The notes under the pieces were generated by a model. That model saw nothing but the letters and a program-made list of their open reading frames with translations, ran no database searches and was not told the DNA's origin. This document shows, piece after piece, positions 12,612 through 20,023 of a stretch of DNA of 22,167 nucleotides (the first letter of the stretch is position 1; each line of letters opens with the position of its first letter). The translations under genes and the position numbers were made by a program. Source of the stretch: an uncultured Collinsella sp. (GTDB lineage: Bacteria > Actinomycetota > Coriobacteriia > Coriobacteriales > Coriobacteriaceae); assembly GCA_902493985.1 (NCBI GenBank), contig CABURR010000038.1:1-22167 (forward strand), read 5' to 3'.

Positions 12612-14054
12612 TTAATGGGTAGGGTCAGCGGAATTAGTAGAGTCGGCAGGCACAATGCCAAGGATGTGCTCCAGGGTATCGAGCAGCTCATGCGGCATGG
12701 TCGACACCACATGAACCTCGGCGCCGCGACTGGTAAGGCTTGCGAGTAAATCGTCACGATGATACTCGTCAAGCGTCATGCCGTCAGCGTTGAACATGAG
12801 CTTAGGCACAAAGAGCATAACCCCCGACAGATCTTGGGGCAGCTGCTCCAGAATGTCACACGCGACGATGAGGCCGGTCACGTCCACGTTGCCGCCAAAG
12901 TAGCGGTTCTTGATGGCTGTGACGGTGCCGGCGAGACCATGCGGCGACTCCACAAAGCGCGCCACGGTGTCGCGAGCGCTGGCGCCGGAGAGGCACAGAA
13001 GGCGCTGGTTGCGCTCGGCGATTGCCTCGCGAACTCGGCGCAGGCGCTCGGCATCGGCGGCGAGCACGTTGTCGGTCTCGTCCAGATAGGAGCGGATCAT
13101 ACCGATGCCGTCGTAGTACTGCGGGTAGCCGTCGTAAAAGTCCGCCTCGGGTGGCTCGATGCCGGCATCCAAGTAGAACTCGTCGCTCATCTGGAAGGTG
13201 TGGCGGCCAAAGCGCTCGAAGGCACGGTCCTGGAACGGTCGGATCATGGCAATGGTCTCGCGCGCTAGCTCGGGCTTGTCGCTGTAGGACCAGCTAAAAC
13301 GGTTCTGATGCTTGGTAAAACCGAGCGGCACAATGCCCAGGCTGGTGATTTGCTCGTGCTCCTCGCAAAAGCGCAGGGTCTTTTCCAGCTCCTCGCCGTC
13401 GTTCATGCCGGGGCACAACACGATCTGCGCGTGAATCTCGATGCCGGCGGCCATGATGGCCTCGAGTACGTCCATGCCGCGTTGGGCGTTGCGGCCCATC
13501 ATGCGTCGGCGGACGTCGGGGCTTACGGCATGGACCGACACATTCATGGGACTCATGTTGCGTTGGATGACGTTTTGCACGTCCTCGTCGGTGAGGTTCG
13601 TGAGCGTGACAAAGTTGCCCTGTAAAAAGCTCAGACGGTAGTCGTCATCGCGAATATAGAGCGTGGAGCGGCCGCCCTTGGGGAGCATCGTCATAAAGCA
13701 GAACACGCAGGCGTTGACGCAGGTACGCATGCCGTCGAAGATGGGGCCGTCGAACTCAAGGCCCCAGTCCTCGCCCGGGAAGCGGTCGAGCTCTACAGGG
13801 GTGACGGTGCCGTCGCGCGGATCGAATACCTCAAGCTCGACGGTGTCGTCGTCGGCCTCCCAGAGCCACACAATCATGTCGGTGAGCTGCTCGCCATTGA
13901 CCGTGAGTACGCGCATGCCCGGCTCGATACCCACATCCCATGCGGGCGACTCGGGACGCACGTTCTTAACGAGCGCGCCCTCACCCGGCTCGGGGTCGCG
14001 GCTGCGCCCGTAATCGGCCACCTCGGCGGCGTATGCGGGTACGGTCTGGTCCAT
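12612..14054 (-). CDS. DUF512 radical-SAM protein with N-terminal PDZ-like domain
   Basis: The 480 residues begin with a PDZ-like segment (about 25-90: ALVKNVRPESPAWDVGIEPG and VLTVNGEQLTD). A radical-SAM cluster motif CVNACVFCF follows, with Cys112, Cys116 and Cys119 in CxxxCxxC spacing. The remainder matches the long DUF512 C-terminal region, including GDSGV-like glycine-rich turns and a YFGGNVDVTGL segment. The protein should bind a 4Fe-4S cluster and S-adenosylmethionine, but its substrate is unknown. The start at 14054 follows the ispH stop by 2 nt; its GGAG lies an unusually long 14 nt upstream, so translation is probably coupled. It lies between ispH and der, both Fe-S or ribosome related. 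Confidence 0.9.
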   Translation of the reverse strand: MDQTVPAYAAEVADYGRSRDPEPGEGALVKNVRPESPAWDVGIEPGMRVLTVNGEQLTDMIVWLWEADDDTVELEVFDPRDGTVTPVELDRFPGEDWGLEFDGPIFDGMRTCVNACVFCFMTMLPKGGRSTLYIRDDDYRLSFLQGNFVTLTNLTDEDVQNVIQRNMSPMNVSVHAVSPDVRRRMMGRNAQRGMDVLEAIMAAGIEIHAQIVLCPGMNDGEELEKTLRFCEEHEQITSLGIVPLGFTKHQNRFSWSYSDKPELARETIAMIRPFQDRAFERFGRHTFQMSDEFYLDAGIEPPEADFYDGYPQYYDGIGMIRSYLDETDNVLAADAERLRRVREAIAERNQRLLCLSGASARDTVARFVESPHGLAGTVTAIKNRYFGGNVDVTGLIVACDILEQLPQDLSGVMLFVPKLMFNADGMTLDEYHRDDLLASLTSRGAEVHVVSTMPHELLDTLEHILGIVPADSTNSADPTH

Positions 14055-14056
14055 GG

Positions 14057-14956
14057 TTAGCGGCAAAGCTCCTTGATGCGCTCGACGGCGCGCTCGATGT
14101 GTTCTTGCGGGGTGGAGGCTCCGGCGGTGATGCCGATGTGGTGAGCGTCGGTAAACCACGCGGCCTGGAGCTCGGAAGCTTCCTCGATGTGATACGTGCG
14201 CTCGCAGGCGTCTGCGCAAATTTGCGCCAGGCGGCGGGTGTTGCCCGAGTTCTTGCCACCCACGACGACCATGCAGTCGCAGCGGTTGGCAAGTGTGGCT
14301 GCTGCCTGTTGACGCTCACTCGTGGCGGCGCAGATGGTGTTGATCACACGCAGCTCCTGCACGCGCGGGGTGATAGCGGCCACGACCTCGGCGAGGTTCT
14401 GCGCGGTCTGGGTGGTCTGTACAACCAGACCCACCTTGCCCTTGAGCGGCAGCGCGTCCGCATCGGCGGCGCAGCTCACGACCTGCGCGTCATCGCCGGC
14501 GTGACCCAGAATACCCTCGACCTCGGGGTGACCTGGCTCGCCTACGACCACCACGCGATAGCCCTCGCGCACCAGGCGCTCCGCGGCAACATGAACCTTC
14601 TTTACGTAAGGGCAGGTGGCGTCGACGACGTTAAGGCCACGCTCGTGAGCGGCATCGATGACCTGCGGCACCACGCCGTGAGCGCGGATGATCACGGTGC
14701 CGGTTGCGGCGTCGTCCAGGTTCTCGGCCAGGCCAACGCCTGCCTCAGCGAGCTCGCGCACCACGATGGGGTTATGGATGAGCGGACCCAAGGTATGGAC
14801 CTGAGTGCACTCTCCTGCCCGAGGCGCGGCGGCCAGCGCCATATCGAGCGCGCGCTGTACGCCGTAGCAGGTGCCGGCGTGGGCGGCGATCTCGATGGTA
14901 GGCGCGGTTGCCCGGTCGGACGCAGTCGCGGCGGTGTTCGTCACGTTCTCGCTCAT
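14057..14956 (-). CDS. ispH: 4-hydroxy-3-methylbut-2-enyl diphosphate reductase
   Basis: It is the last enzyme of the non-mevalonate isoprenoid route and makes IPP and DMAPP with a 4Fe-4S cluster. The three cluster cysteines are in HAGTCYGV (30), DATCPYV (115) and NTICAATSERQ (209). The substrate-binding histidines are in LGPLIHNP (61), RAHGV (93) and GEPGHPEV (143), and the C-terminal TAGASTP segment is present. The start is placed at 14956, 2 nt after the plsC stop; an in-frame start ten codons further up overlaps plsC. The ribosome-binding site is weak (CAGGTT), which fits coupling to plsC. The 299-residue length includes a short, Ala/Thr-rich N-terminal extension. Confidence 0.96.
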   Translation of the reverse strand: MSENVTNTAATASDRATAPTIEIAAHAGTCYGVQRALDMALAAAPRAGECTQVHTLGPLIHNPIVVRELAEAGVGLAENLDDAATGTVIIRAHGVVPQVIDAAHERGLNVVDATCPYVKKVHVAAERLVREGYRVVVVGEPGHPEVEGILGHAGDDAQVVSCAADADALPLKGKVGLVVQTTQTAQNLAEVVAAITPRVQELRVINTICAATSERQQAAATLANRCDCMVVVGGKNSGNTRRLAQICADACERTYHIEEASELQAAWFTDAHHIGITAGASTPQEHIERAVERIKELCR

Positions 14957-14958
14957 GG

Positions 14959-15687
14959 CTAGAACCTGCCCGGATGCTCGGCGCACAGATCGTCTCGCAT
15001 GGCGTAGACGCGGTTCATGGCCTCGGACTCAAACCATTCCAGGCGCTCCGTGCGCTTAAGCCCGGCCGGTGCGTCGGAAAGCGAGACGGCCTTGCCGGCG
15101 CGGATCCAGCACTTCTTGGGACGCATGATCTTTTTGCCCGCGGGCGTGATATCGGACCAGCCGCAGATGGCGAGTGGGTTCACAGGTGCCTTGCCCATCT
15201 GGGCGATGAGCGCAAAGCCGCCGTGGACCTCGGGCTTGATCTCGCGCGAGCGGATGCGAGTGCCCTCGGGGAAGATCAGAACGTCCTCGCCGCGCTGCAG
15301 CGCATGCTGGGCGGCGCGCAGGCACTTCATATCGGCAGTACCACGCTCCACAGGGATGCCGCCAACGCGGCTAAAGGCCCAGCGCACAATCTTGCTCTTG
15401 GCGAACTCGGACTTAAAGATGGGACGAATGCGGCGCCCCCCAAAGAACAGCGCCGTCTCCACGGCCAAGAGCTCGGCCATCGAGGTGTGGTTGCAGATGA
15501 CCACGCTGCCGCGGCCTTCCTGGCGCTCAAACAGCAGATCGGCGTCCTCGACCTTCCAACGCCACATGAGCTTGGAGAAGGCCCACAGGATGGCCATAAC
15601 CACGACGACGGTGCCGCGGATCAGCGCCGGAAACTCGGCGTAGGGGGCGTTGTAGTAATCCTCGGGCGTCTGCTTAAACAGGCGCAT
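14959..15687 (-). CDS. plsC: 1-acyl-glycerol-3-phosphate acyltransferase (PlsC family)
   Basis: It acylates lysophosphatidic acid to phosphatidic acid at the membrane. A hydrophobic segment at about 22-40 anchors it. The catalytic motif I reads NHTSMAELL with His67, but position +5 is Glu72 instead of the usual Asp (HxxxxE rather than HxxxxD). Motif II-like GGIPVERG and motif III FPEGTRIRS (139-147) are intact. The length of 242 is typical. AAAGGAGGT lies 5 nt upstream, inside the end of cmk, and the gap is 3 nt. It works after PlsY in the same run. The Glu change is conservative; activity is likely but not certain. Confidence 0.92.
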   Translation of the reverse strand: MRLFKQTPEDYYNAPYAEFPALIRGTVVVVMAILWAFSKLMWRWKVEDADLLFERQEGRGSVVICNHTSMAELLAVETALFFGGRRIRPIFKSEFAKSKIVRWAFSRVGGIPVERGTADMKCLRAAQHALQRGEDVLIFPEGTRIRSREIKPEVHGGFALIAQMGKAPVNPLAICGWSDITPAGKKIMRPKKCWIRAGKAVSLSDAPAGLKRTERLEWFESEAMNRVYAMRDDLCAEHPGRF

Positions 15688-15690
15688 GGG

Positions 15691-16377
15691 CTACCTCCTT
15701 TGGTTGATGAGGTCCTCGATTATCGAGACGACCTCGTCGATGGTGTGGGCGGTGGAGTCGACGTGCACGGCATCCTTGGCGGGCACGAGCGGGGCGACCT
15801 CGCGGCTGCTGTCAAGCTTATCGCGCTGCTTGAGGGCGTCGAGGGTCTCGTCGACCTCGGCTTCGAGCTGCTCGGACGTGAGCGACTGGGCGTCGTTTTG
15901 GTGACGCTGCAGCACGCGGCGGCGGGCGCGCTCACGCGGGTCGGCGGTCAGGAAGACCTTGACCTGCGCGTTAGGGAACACGACGGTGCCGATGTCGCGA
16001 CCCTCGGCCACGATATCGCGGTCCTCGGCGGCGCGGCGCTGGTGGATGAGCATGGCGGCGCGCACGCCCGGATAGGCCGAGACCTTGGACACGTTGGCGT
16101 CGACCTGCGGGGTTCGGATGGCGGCCGAAGCGTCTTGGCCGTCGATGGTCAGGCGCGTGTCCTCGCCGGTGCCGTTGGTAAAGCGAATCTCGATCTGCTC
16201 GGCGAGGGCGTCGATGGCCGCCTCGTTATCCAAGTCGATGCCGCGGTCGAGCGCGGCGAAGGTGACGGCGCGATACAGGGCGCCCGTGTCGAGCTTGTTA
16301 AAGCCAAGCTGACGGGCGATCTCCTTGGCGATGGTGGACTTGCCGGATCCGGCGGGGCCGTCGATGGCGACGATCAT
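15691..16377 (-). CDS. cmk: (d)CMP kinase
   Basis: It phosphorylates CMP and dCMP with ATP in pyrimidine nucleotide salvage and membrane precursor supply. The start at 16377 begins MIVAIDGPAGSGKST with the P-loop at 7-15, followed by LDTGALYRAVT, the central AEGRDIGTVVFP segment, the LTADPRERARRR lid, and the RDKLDSSREVAPL end. The length of 228 is normal. GAAAGGAAG lies just upstream. The gap after the RluB-type gene is 67 nt, larger than most in this run, but no terminator is seen there. The last codons carry the ribosome-binding site for plsC. Confidence 0.96.
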   Translation of the reverse strand: MIVAIDGPAGSGKSTIAKEIARQLGFNKLDTGALYRAVTFAALDRGIDLDNEAAIDALAEQIEIRFTNGTGEDTRLTIDGQDASAAIRTPQVDANVSKVSAYPGVRAAMLIHQRRAAEDRDIVAEGRDIGTVVFPNAQVKVFLTADPRERARRRVLQRHQNDAQSLTSEQLEAEVDETLDALKQRDKLDSSREVAPLVPAKDAVHVDSTAHTIDEVVSIIEDLINQRR

Positions 16378-16444
16378 GCAATGCTTCCTTTCAATGGTTG
16401 ACGTGCTGGTATGGTTCGCGGGCGTTGGGGCGCGGCGGGTTTGC

Positions 16445-17374
16445 CTAGCCCGTGTAGCGCTCGCGGTAGGTGTTGCGCTTGGGTGCTGAGCCATGGCTGC
16501 CGTGGTGACGCGTGCGGCTGGCAGGCGTGTCTTGGGGCATGCCGCCGTTGCGCTTGGGGCTCGCCTGCTTGGGCGGGATGCCGCCGGCCTTGAGGATCTG
16601 CACCTCGCGGTCGGTGAGCTTGCGCCACGAGCCCTTGGCCACGTCCTTGAGCTCCAGGCCGGCAAAGTTGCAGCGGTGCAGGCGGATCACCGGGTGGTGG
16701 ATCTTGCTCAGCATGCGCTTGACCTGGTTCTTGCGGCCTTCGCGGATGATGACCTCCACGGCGGTGGTGCCAGGCTTGACGCCCTGGGGAGCTACGGCCT
16801 CGGCCTCGCGTGCGGTGATGACGCGGCAGATTGCCGGCTGGCACAGGCCGTCATCGAGCTCGATGCCACGGCGGAGCGGTTCTAGATCGCGGTCGGACAG
16901 ACTGCCGTCCACGAGTGCCTGGTAGGTCTTATAGACATGCTTGCTGGGGTGCAGCAGGTCCTGTGACAGGTCGCCGTCGGTGGTAAAGAGCAAAAGGCCC
17001 GTGGTGTCACGGTCCAGGCGGCCCACCGGGAACAGTCCCGGAAAGCGGTCGCGGGGGACCAGATCGGCCACACAAGGGCGCTCCTGCGGGTCGCTCATGG
17101 TGGTGAGGTAGCCGGTCGGCTTGTAGAGCATCAAGTACACGGCGCCCTGGTTGAGCTTGACGGGCATGCCGTCGACCTCGATATGATCGTGGTCGACGTC
17201 GACCTTGGTGCCCAGCTCGGTCGCGACCTGGCCGTTGACGGTCACGCGGCCAGCGGTCATCAGGTCCTCTGAGCCGCGACGGCTCGCCACGCCCGCGCGT
17301 GCCAAAAAGCGCTGCAGGCGCATGGTGTGCGGGTAGACGGGCTGGGCGTCGGTTGCGGGTACTGCGTTGCCCAT
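16445..17374 (-). CDS. rluB: RluB-type 23S rRNA pseudouridine synthase (RsuA/RluB/RluE/RluF family)
   Basis: An S4 RNA-binding domain (about 18-65: MRLQRFLARAGVASRRGSED and VTVNG) is followed by the catalytic domain with GRLDRDTTGLLL, where Asp121 is the nucleophile. EGRKNQVKRML and RLHRCNFAGLEL follow. It should convert a specific 23S rRNA uridine to pseudouridine; assignment to RluB rather than another family member rests on length and the scpAB-rluB-cmk gene order. The start at 17374 has AGGGGAG 9 nt upstream, 22 nt after scpB. The C-terminal 45 residues are a basic, low-complexity tail (Lys, Arg, Gly, His, Pro), probably disordered and RNA-binding. Confidence 0.92.
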   Translation of the reverse strand: MGNAVPATDAQPVYPHTMRLQRFLARAGVASRRGSEDLMTAGRVTVNGQVATELGTKVDVDHDHIEVDGMPVKLNQGAVYLMLYKPTGYLTTMSDPQERPCVADLVPRDRFPGLFPVGRLDRDTTGLLLFTTDGDLSQDLLHPSKHVYKTYQALVDGSLSDRDLEPLRRGIELDDGLCQPAICRVITAREAEAVAPQGVKPGTTAVEVIIREGRKNQVKRMLSKIHHPVIRLHRCNFAGLELKDVAKGSWRKLTDREVQILKAGGIPPKQASPKRNGGMPQDTPASRTRHHGSHGSAPKRNTYRERYTG

Positions 17375-17396
17375 GGCGCGCGTCTCCCCTACTTCG

Positions 17397-18125
17397 TTAG
17401 TCCTCGTCATGCGTATCCTCCGCAGTGTCGTCGGTGGCTCGGGATTCCTCGCTGCCGACTGCCTCAACATCTTCAACATCGGTATCGAGCAGTTCGCGCT
17501 CTTCGTCCAGGTCCTCGGCTTGCTCCTCGAGCGTGGACTGAATACTGCGGCCGCTCAGGCGCTCGCGGATAAACTGACGCGACTGCTCGTCGGGGGCAAA
17601 CTGCTCCAGGTCGGGCAGGTCGCGGGTGGAGCGCAGACCGAACTTTTCCAAGAAGGCGTTGGTCGTGCCGTAGATGATGGCCTGACCGCGCTGGGGGTCG
17701 CGGCCGAGCTCACGCACCAGGCCCTTGTCCACGAGCGACGCGATGACGCCGTCGGAGTTGACGCCGCGGATGCCCTTGACCACCTCGCGCGTCACGGGCT
17801 GGTGGTAGGCGATGACGGCCAGGGTCTCGAGTGCCGCCTGCGACAGCTTTTGCGTGTCCCAGCTCAACACGTAGGCCTCGACCACGTCGTGGTAGGCGGG
17901 GTGCGTAAACAGGCGCCAGCCGCCGGCGACCTCGCGCAGCTGAAAGCCGCGGTTGGCCTCCTCGTACTCAACCTTGAGCTCGGCGAGCAGCGATGCGCAC
18001 TCGCCGGGGGCGATATCCAGCGCACCAGCCAGCGCGGGCGCACTCACCGGGTCGCTCGACACCAGCAGCAGCGCCTCGAGGGCACCTTTGAGGCTGTTTG
18101 CCTCTAGCGTGGAAAGGGTTGACAT
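17397..18125 (-). CDS. scpB: Segregation and condensation protein B
   Basis: ScpB dimers bind ScpA and SMC in the bacterial condensin that compacts and separates chromosomes. The first 180 residues show the two winged-helix domains: GALEALLLVSSDPVS at the start, QLREVAGGWRLFTH in the middle, and LSQAALETLAVIAYHQPVTR with IRGVNSDGVI in the second wing. The C-terminal tail of about 45 residues is very acidic (Glu/Asp-rich) and likely disordered. TAGGAG lies 8 nt before the ATG; the start is 11 nt after scpA. An smc gene is not present in the window. Confidence 0.96.
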   Translation of the reverse strand: MSTLSTLEANSLKGALEALLLVSSDPVSAPALAGALDIAPGECASLLAELKVEYEEANRGFQLREVAGGWRLFTHPAYHDVVEAYVLSWDTQKLSQAALETLAVIAYHQPVTREVVKGIRGVNSDGVIASLVDKGLVRELGRDPQRGQAIIYGTTNAFLEKFGLRSTRDLPDLEQFAPDEQSRQFIRERLSGRSIQSTLEEQAEDLDEERELLDTDVEDVEAVGSEESRATDDTAEDTHDED

Positions 18126-18136
18126 GGTTACGGCTC

Positions 18137-18949
18137 CTATTCGGTGAGCTCGGGGCCCTCGCCGGGCACATAGGCCTCGGCGCCCTCGACGCGGTTGATG
18201 TGGATGGTTCCAAAGATCTCGTCCTGGCTCAGCGTGAGCGAGCCGCGCTTGGCGAGCTCCAGCATGGCCAGGAAGGTGACGACGAGCTGCTCGGTGGTGG
18301 CATCGCCGTCCAACAGCTCGCGGAAGGTGCAGGTTTGGTGCGCCATGGTAAAGCGGTCGACTGAGGCCACGGTCAGGTCGAGCGGTACGCGATGCGGCGC
18401 CACATGCTCGGCCTCCAGCAAGAAGGTCTGGCGCTTGCCGTCCAGGTCGGCACAGATGACGGCGAGACCGCGCAGGGTAATGCCGGCAAGGTAGTCGGGC
18501 ATAAGGCCTAGGAACTCCGGGTCGGGACCGGCCACACGCGGATGCATACGGCTTTCGGCCTGCATGCGGGCACCGAGGGCCGCAGCCGCGCCCTTAAACT
18601 GTTTGTAGGCAATCAGGCGCTGGATCAGGACCTCGCGCAGGGCGTCGCCGTCGAGCGCGCTGAGCTCCTCGAGATCTTCGTCGAACTCGTCATCGTCGTC
18701 ATCGACTTTGCGCGGGGCCTCCTGCGGCACCAAGGAGGCGGCCTTGATGTCCAAAAGTGTTGCCGCGACCAGCAAAAAGTCGCTCGCCACGTCCAGGTCC
18801 AGCGCCTCGATGCGCTCGGCCTCGGCAAGGTATTGCTCGGCCACCTCGCTGATGGAGATGGCGCCAATATCTACTTTTTGGCGGGTTACCAGCTGCAGCA
18901 GCAGGTCGAACGGTCCGCTGTAGACCTGCGTCGACACGCGATACGACAT
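18137..18949 (-). CDS. scpA: Segregation and condensation protein A
   Basis: ScpA is the kleisin subunit that bridges the SMC heads. The N-terminal domain has the family signature YSGPFDLLLQLVTRQKVDI then ISISEVAEQYL, followed by DFLLVAATLLDIKA. An acidic linker (DDDDDEFDEDLEEL, about 108-121) is followed by the C-terminal winged helix with VVTFLAMLELAKRGSLTLSQ and FGTIHI. The length of 270 is typical. AAAGGAGGT lies 5 nt upstream, a strong site. The 84-nt gap to the protease gene contains GC-rich dyads but no clear promoter or terminator. Confidence 0.96.
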   Translation of the reverse strand: MSYRVSTQVYSGPFDLLLQLVTRQKVDIGAISISEVAEQYLAEAERIEALDLDVASDFLLVAATLLDIKAASLVPQEAPRKVDDDDDEFDEDLEELSALDGDALREVLIQRLIAYKQFKGAAAALGARMQAESRMHPRVAGPDPEFLGLMPDYLAGITLRGLAVICADLDGKRQTFLLEAEHVAPHRVPLDLTVASVDRFTMAHQTCTFRELLDGDATTEQLVVTFLAMLELAKRGSLTLSQDEIFGTIHINRVEGAEAYVPGEGPELTE

Positions 18950-19033
18950 CTTCGACCTCCTTTGACGGCGCCTTCGCGGCGCGGTTTGGGTGCATATTGC
19001 GACAGTTTTGCACGGTCGACCTGTAAGTTTACC

Positions 19034-19717
19034 TTAGATGCCGGCGATTGCGAAGTTGAGCAGCTGCTCAGCAAGCGGATACACGGTAACGTCGAAATAG
19101 CGGCCGATTACATCGATGCCGGTCCACATGGGCAGCAGATACAGCACGATGATGAGTATGGGCATGGCGTATTGCTGCAGGTGGTAGTAGTTGGCGAGCG
19201 CCTTACCTTTGAGGAACGGCACGATGATCGACGAGCCGTCAAGCGGCGGAATCGGAATGAGGTTAAAGAACGCAAGCGATAGGTTGACCACGATAAACGT
19301 AGCGCCGAAGTTCATGATTTGCGACGCTACGGCAAAGGACATACTGGTGTAGAGGTTGCCGTAGGTCAGGTGCATGAGGGCTGCGGCCAGGCACGCGAGC
19401 GCGATGTTCGATGCGGGGCCGGCTGCGCTCACCAGGACCTCATCGCGCTTGGGGTGCTTGAGGTTGTTGAGGTAGACGGGCACGGGCTTGGCAAAGGCGA
19501 ACACCGGACCGCCGGCGGCGAGCATCAGCAGCGGCAGGATGATGGTGCCAAACGGGTCGATATGGTTGAGCGGGTTGAGCGACACGCGACCGCGCGAACG
19601 GGCTGTCTTATCGCCGAGTGCCCAGGCCGCGGCGGCGTGTGCACTTTCGTGGATAACGATGCCGACGATGACGGCGACGGCGCTGGCGAGCAGGTTCATG
19701 AGGTAGCTGCTGGACAT
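19034..19717 (-). CDS. Site-2-type M50 membrane metalloprotease
   Basis: This integral membrane zinc protease has HESAH (His23, Glu24, His27) in the first helix and NLIPIPPLDG with Asp160 in a later helix, together forming the metal site. The 227 residues hold about five to six helices and no PDZ domain, as in the short YwhC-like branch of the family. Members cut membrane-bound substrates such as anti-sigma factors, but nothing in the window shows the substrate. CTAGGAG precedes the ATG and overlaps the end of the 98-residue membrane-protein gene. An M50 gene directly upstream of scpA is a known arrangement in Gram-positive bacteria. Confidence 0.93.
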   Translation of the reverse strand: MSSSYLMNLLASAVAVIVGIVIHESAHAAAAWALGDKTARSRGRVSLNPLNHIDPFGTIILPLLMLAAGGPVFAFAKPVPVYLNNLKHPKRDEVLVSAAGPASNIALACLAAALMHLTYGNLYTSMSFAVASQIMNFGATFIVVNLSLAFFNLIPIPPLDGSSIIVPFLKGKALANYYHLQQYAMPILIIVLYLLPMWTGIDVIGRYFDVTVYPLAEQLLNFAIAGI

Positions 19718-19726
19718 GGCACTCTC

Positions 19727-20023
19727 CTAGCGGACGCGGCGCGAGGCGCGCGTGAGCAGGTAGTCAATTACAAACAGGATCACAGCGACGATGGCGTAAT
19801 CCAGGCGGAAGACGCCGCCAAAGGGCGAGGTGATGACGCCGTAGCCGGCGATGGCACTCGGCAGCGCGCGCGAAAGCTCAACGACAAAGCCCACGATCTG
19901 CAGCTTGGCGGTCAGGCCGCTAAAGCACAGCAGTACGGTCATCGCGCTCATAAAGATGGCGCAGATACGGCACGCGTTGGCGATGATGCTCATCGCCACG
20001 GCAGTGGCCTTACGAGAGTTCAC
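19727..20023 (-). CDS. Small membrane protein, unknown function
   Basis: Two starts are possible. A GTG at 20023 has GAGGAG 7 nt upstream and overlaps the ABC-F stop by 14 nt; an ATG at 19993 has only a weak site. The GTG form gives 98 residues. Two clear hydrophobic segments are visible: about residues 13-38 (IIANACRICAIFMSAMTVLL) and 72-89 (YAIVAVILFVIDYLL), with a basic C terminus (RASRRVR). The last part, PFGGVFRLDYAIVAVILF, resembles the end of YggT-like proteins in layout, but the match is too weak to name. It lies between the ABC-F ATPase and the protease, probably co-transcribed with both. Confidence 0.7.
   Translation of the reverse strand: MNSRKATAVAMSIIANACRICAIFMSAMTVLLCFSGLTAKLQIVGFVVELSRALPSAIAGYGVITSPFGGVFRLDYAIVAVILFVIDYLLTRASRRVR

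Noticed and set aside
14908..16401. Very long plus-strand frame opposite plsC and cmk
   Set aside because: It covers clear minus-strand genes; length is a by-product of high GC codon use.
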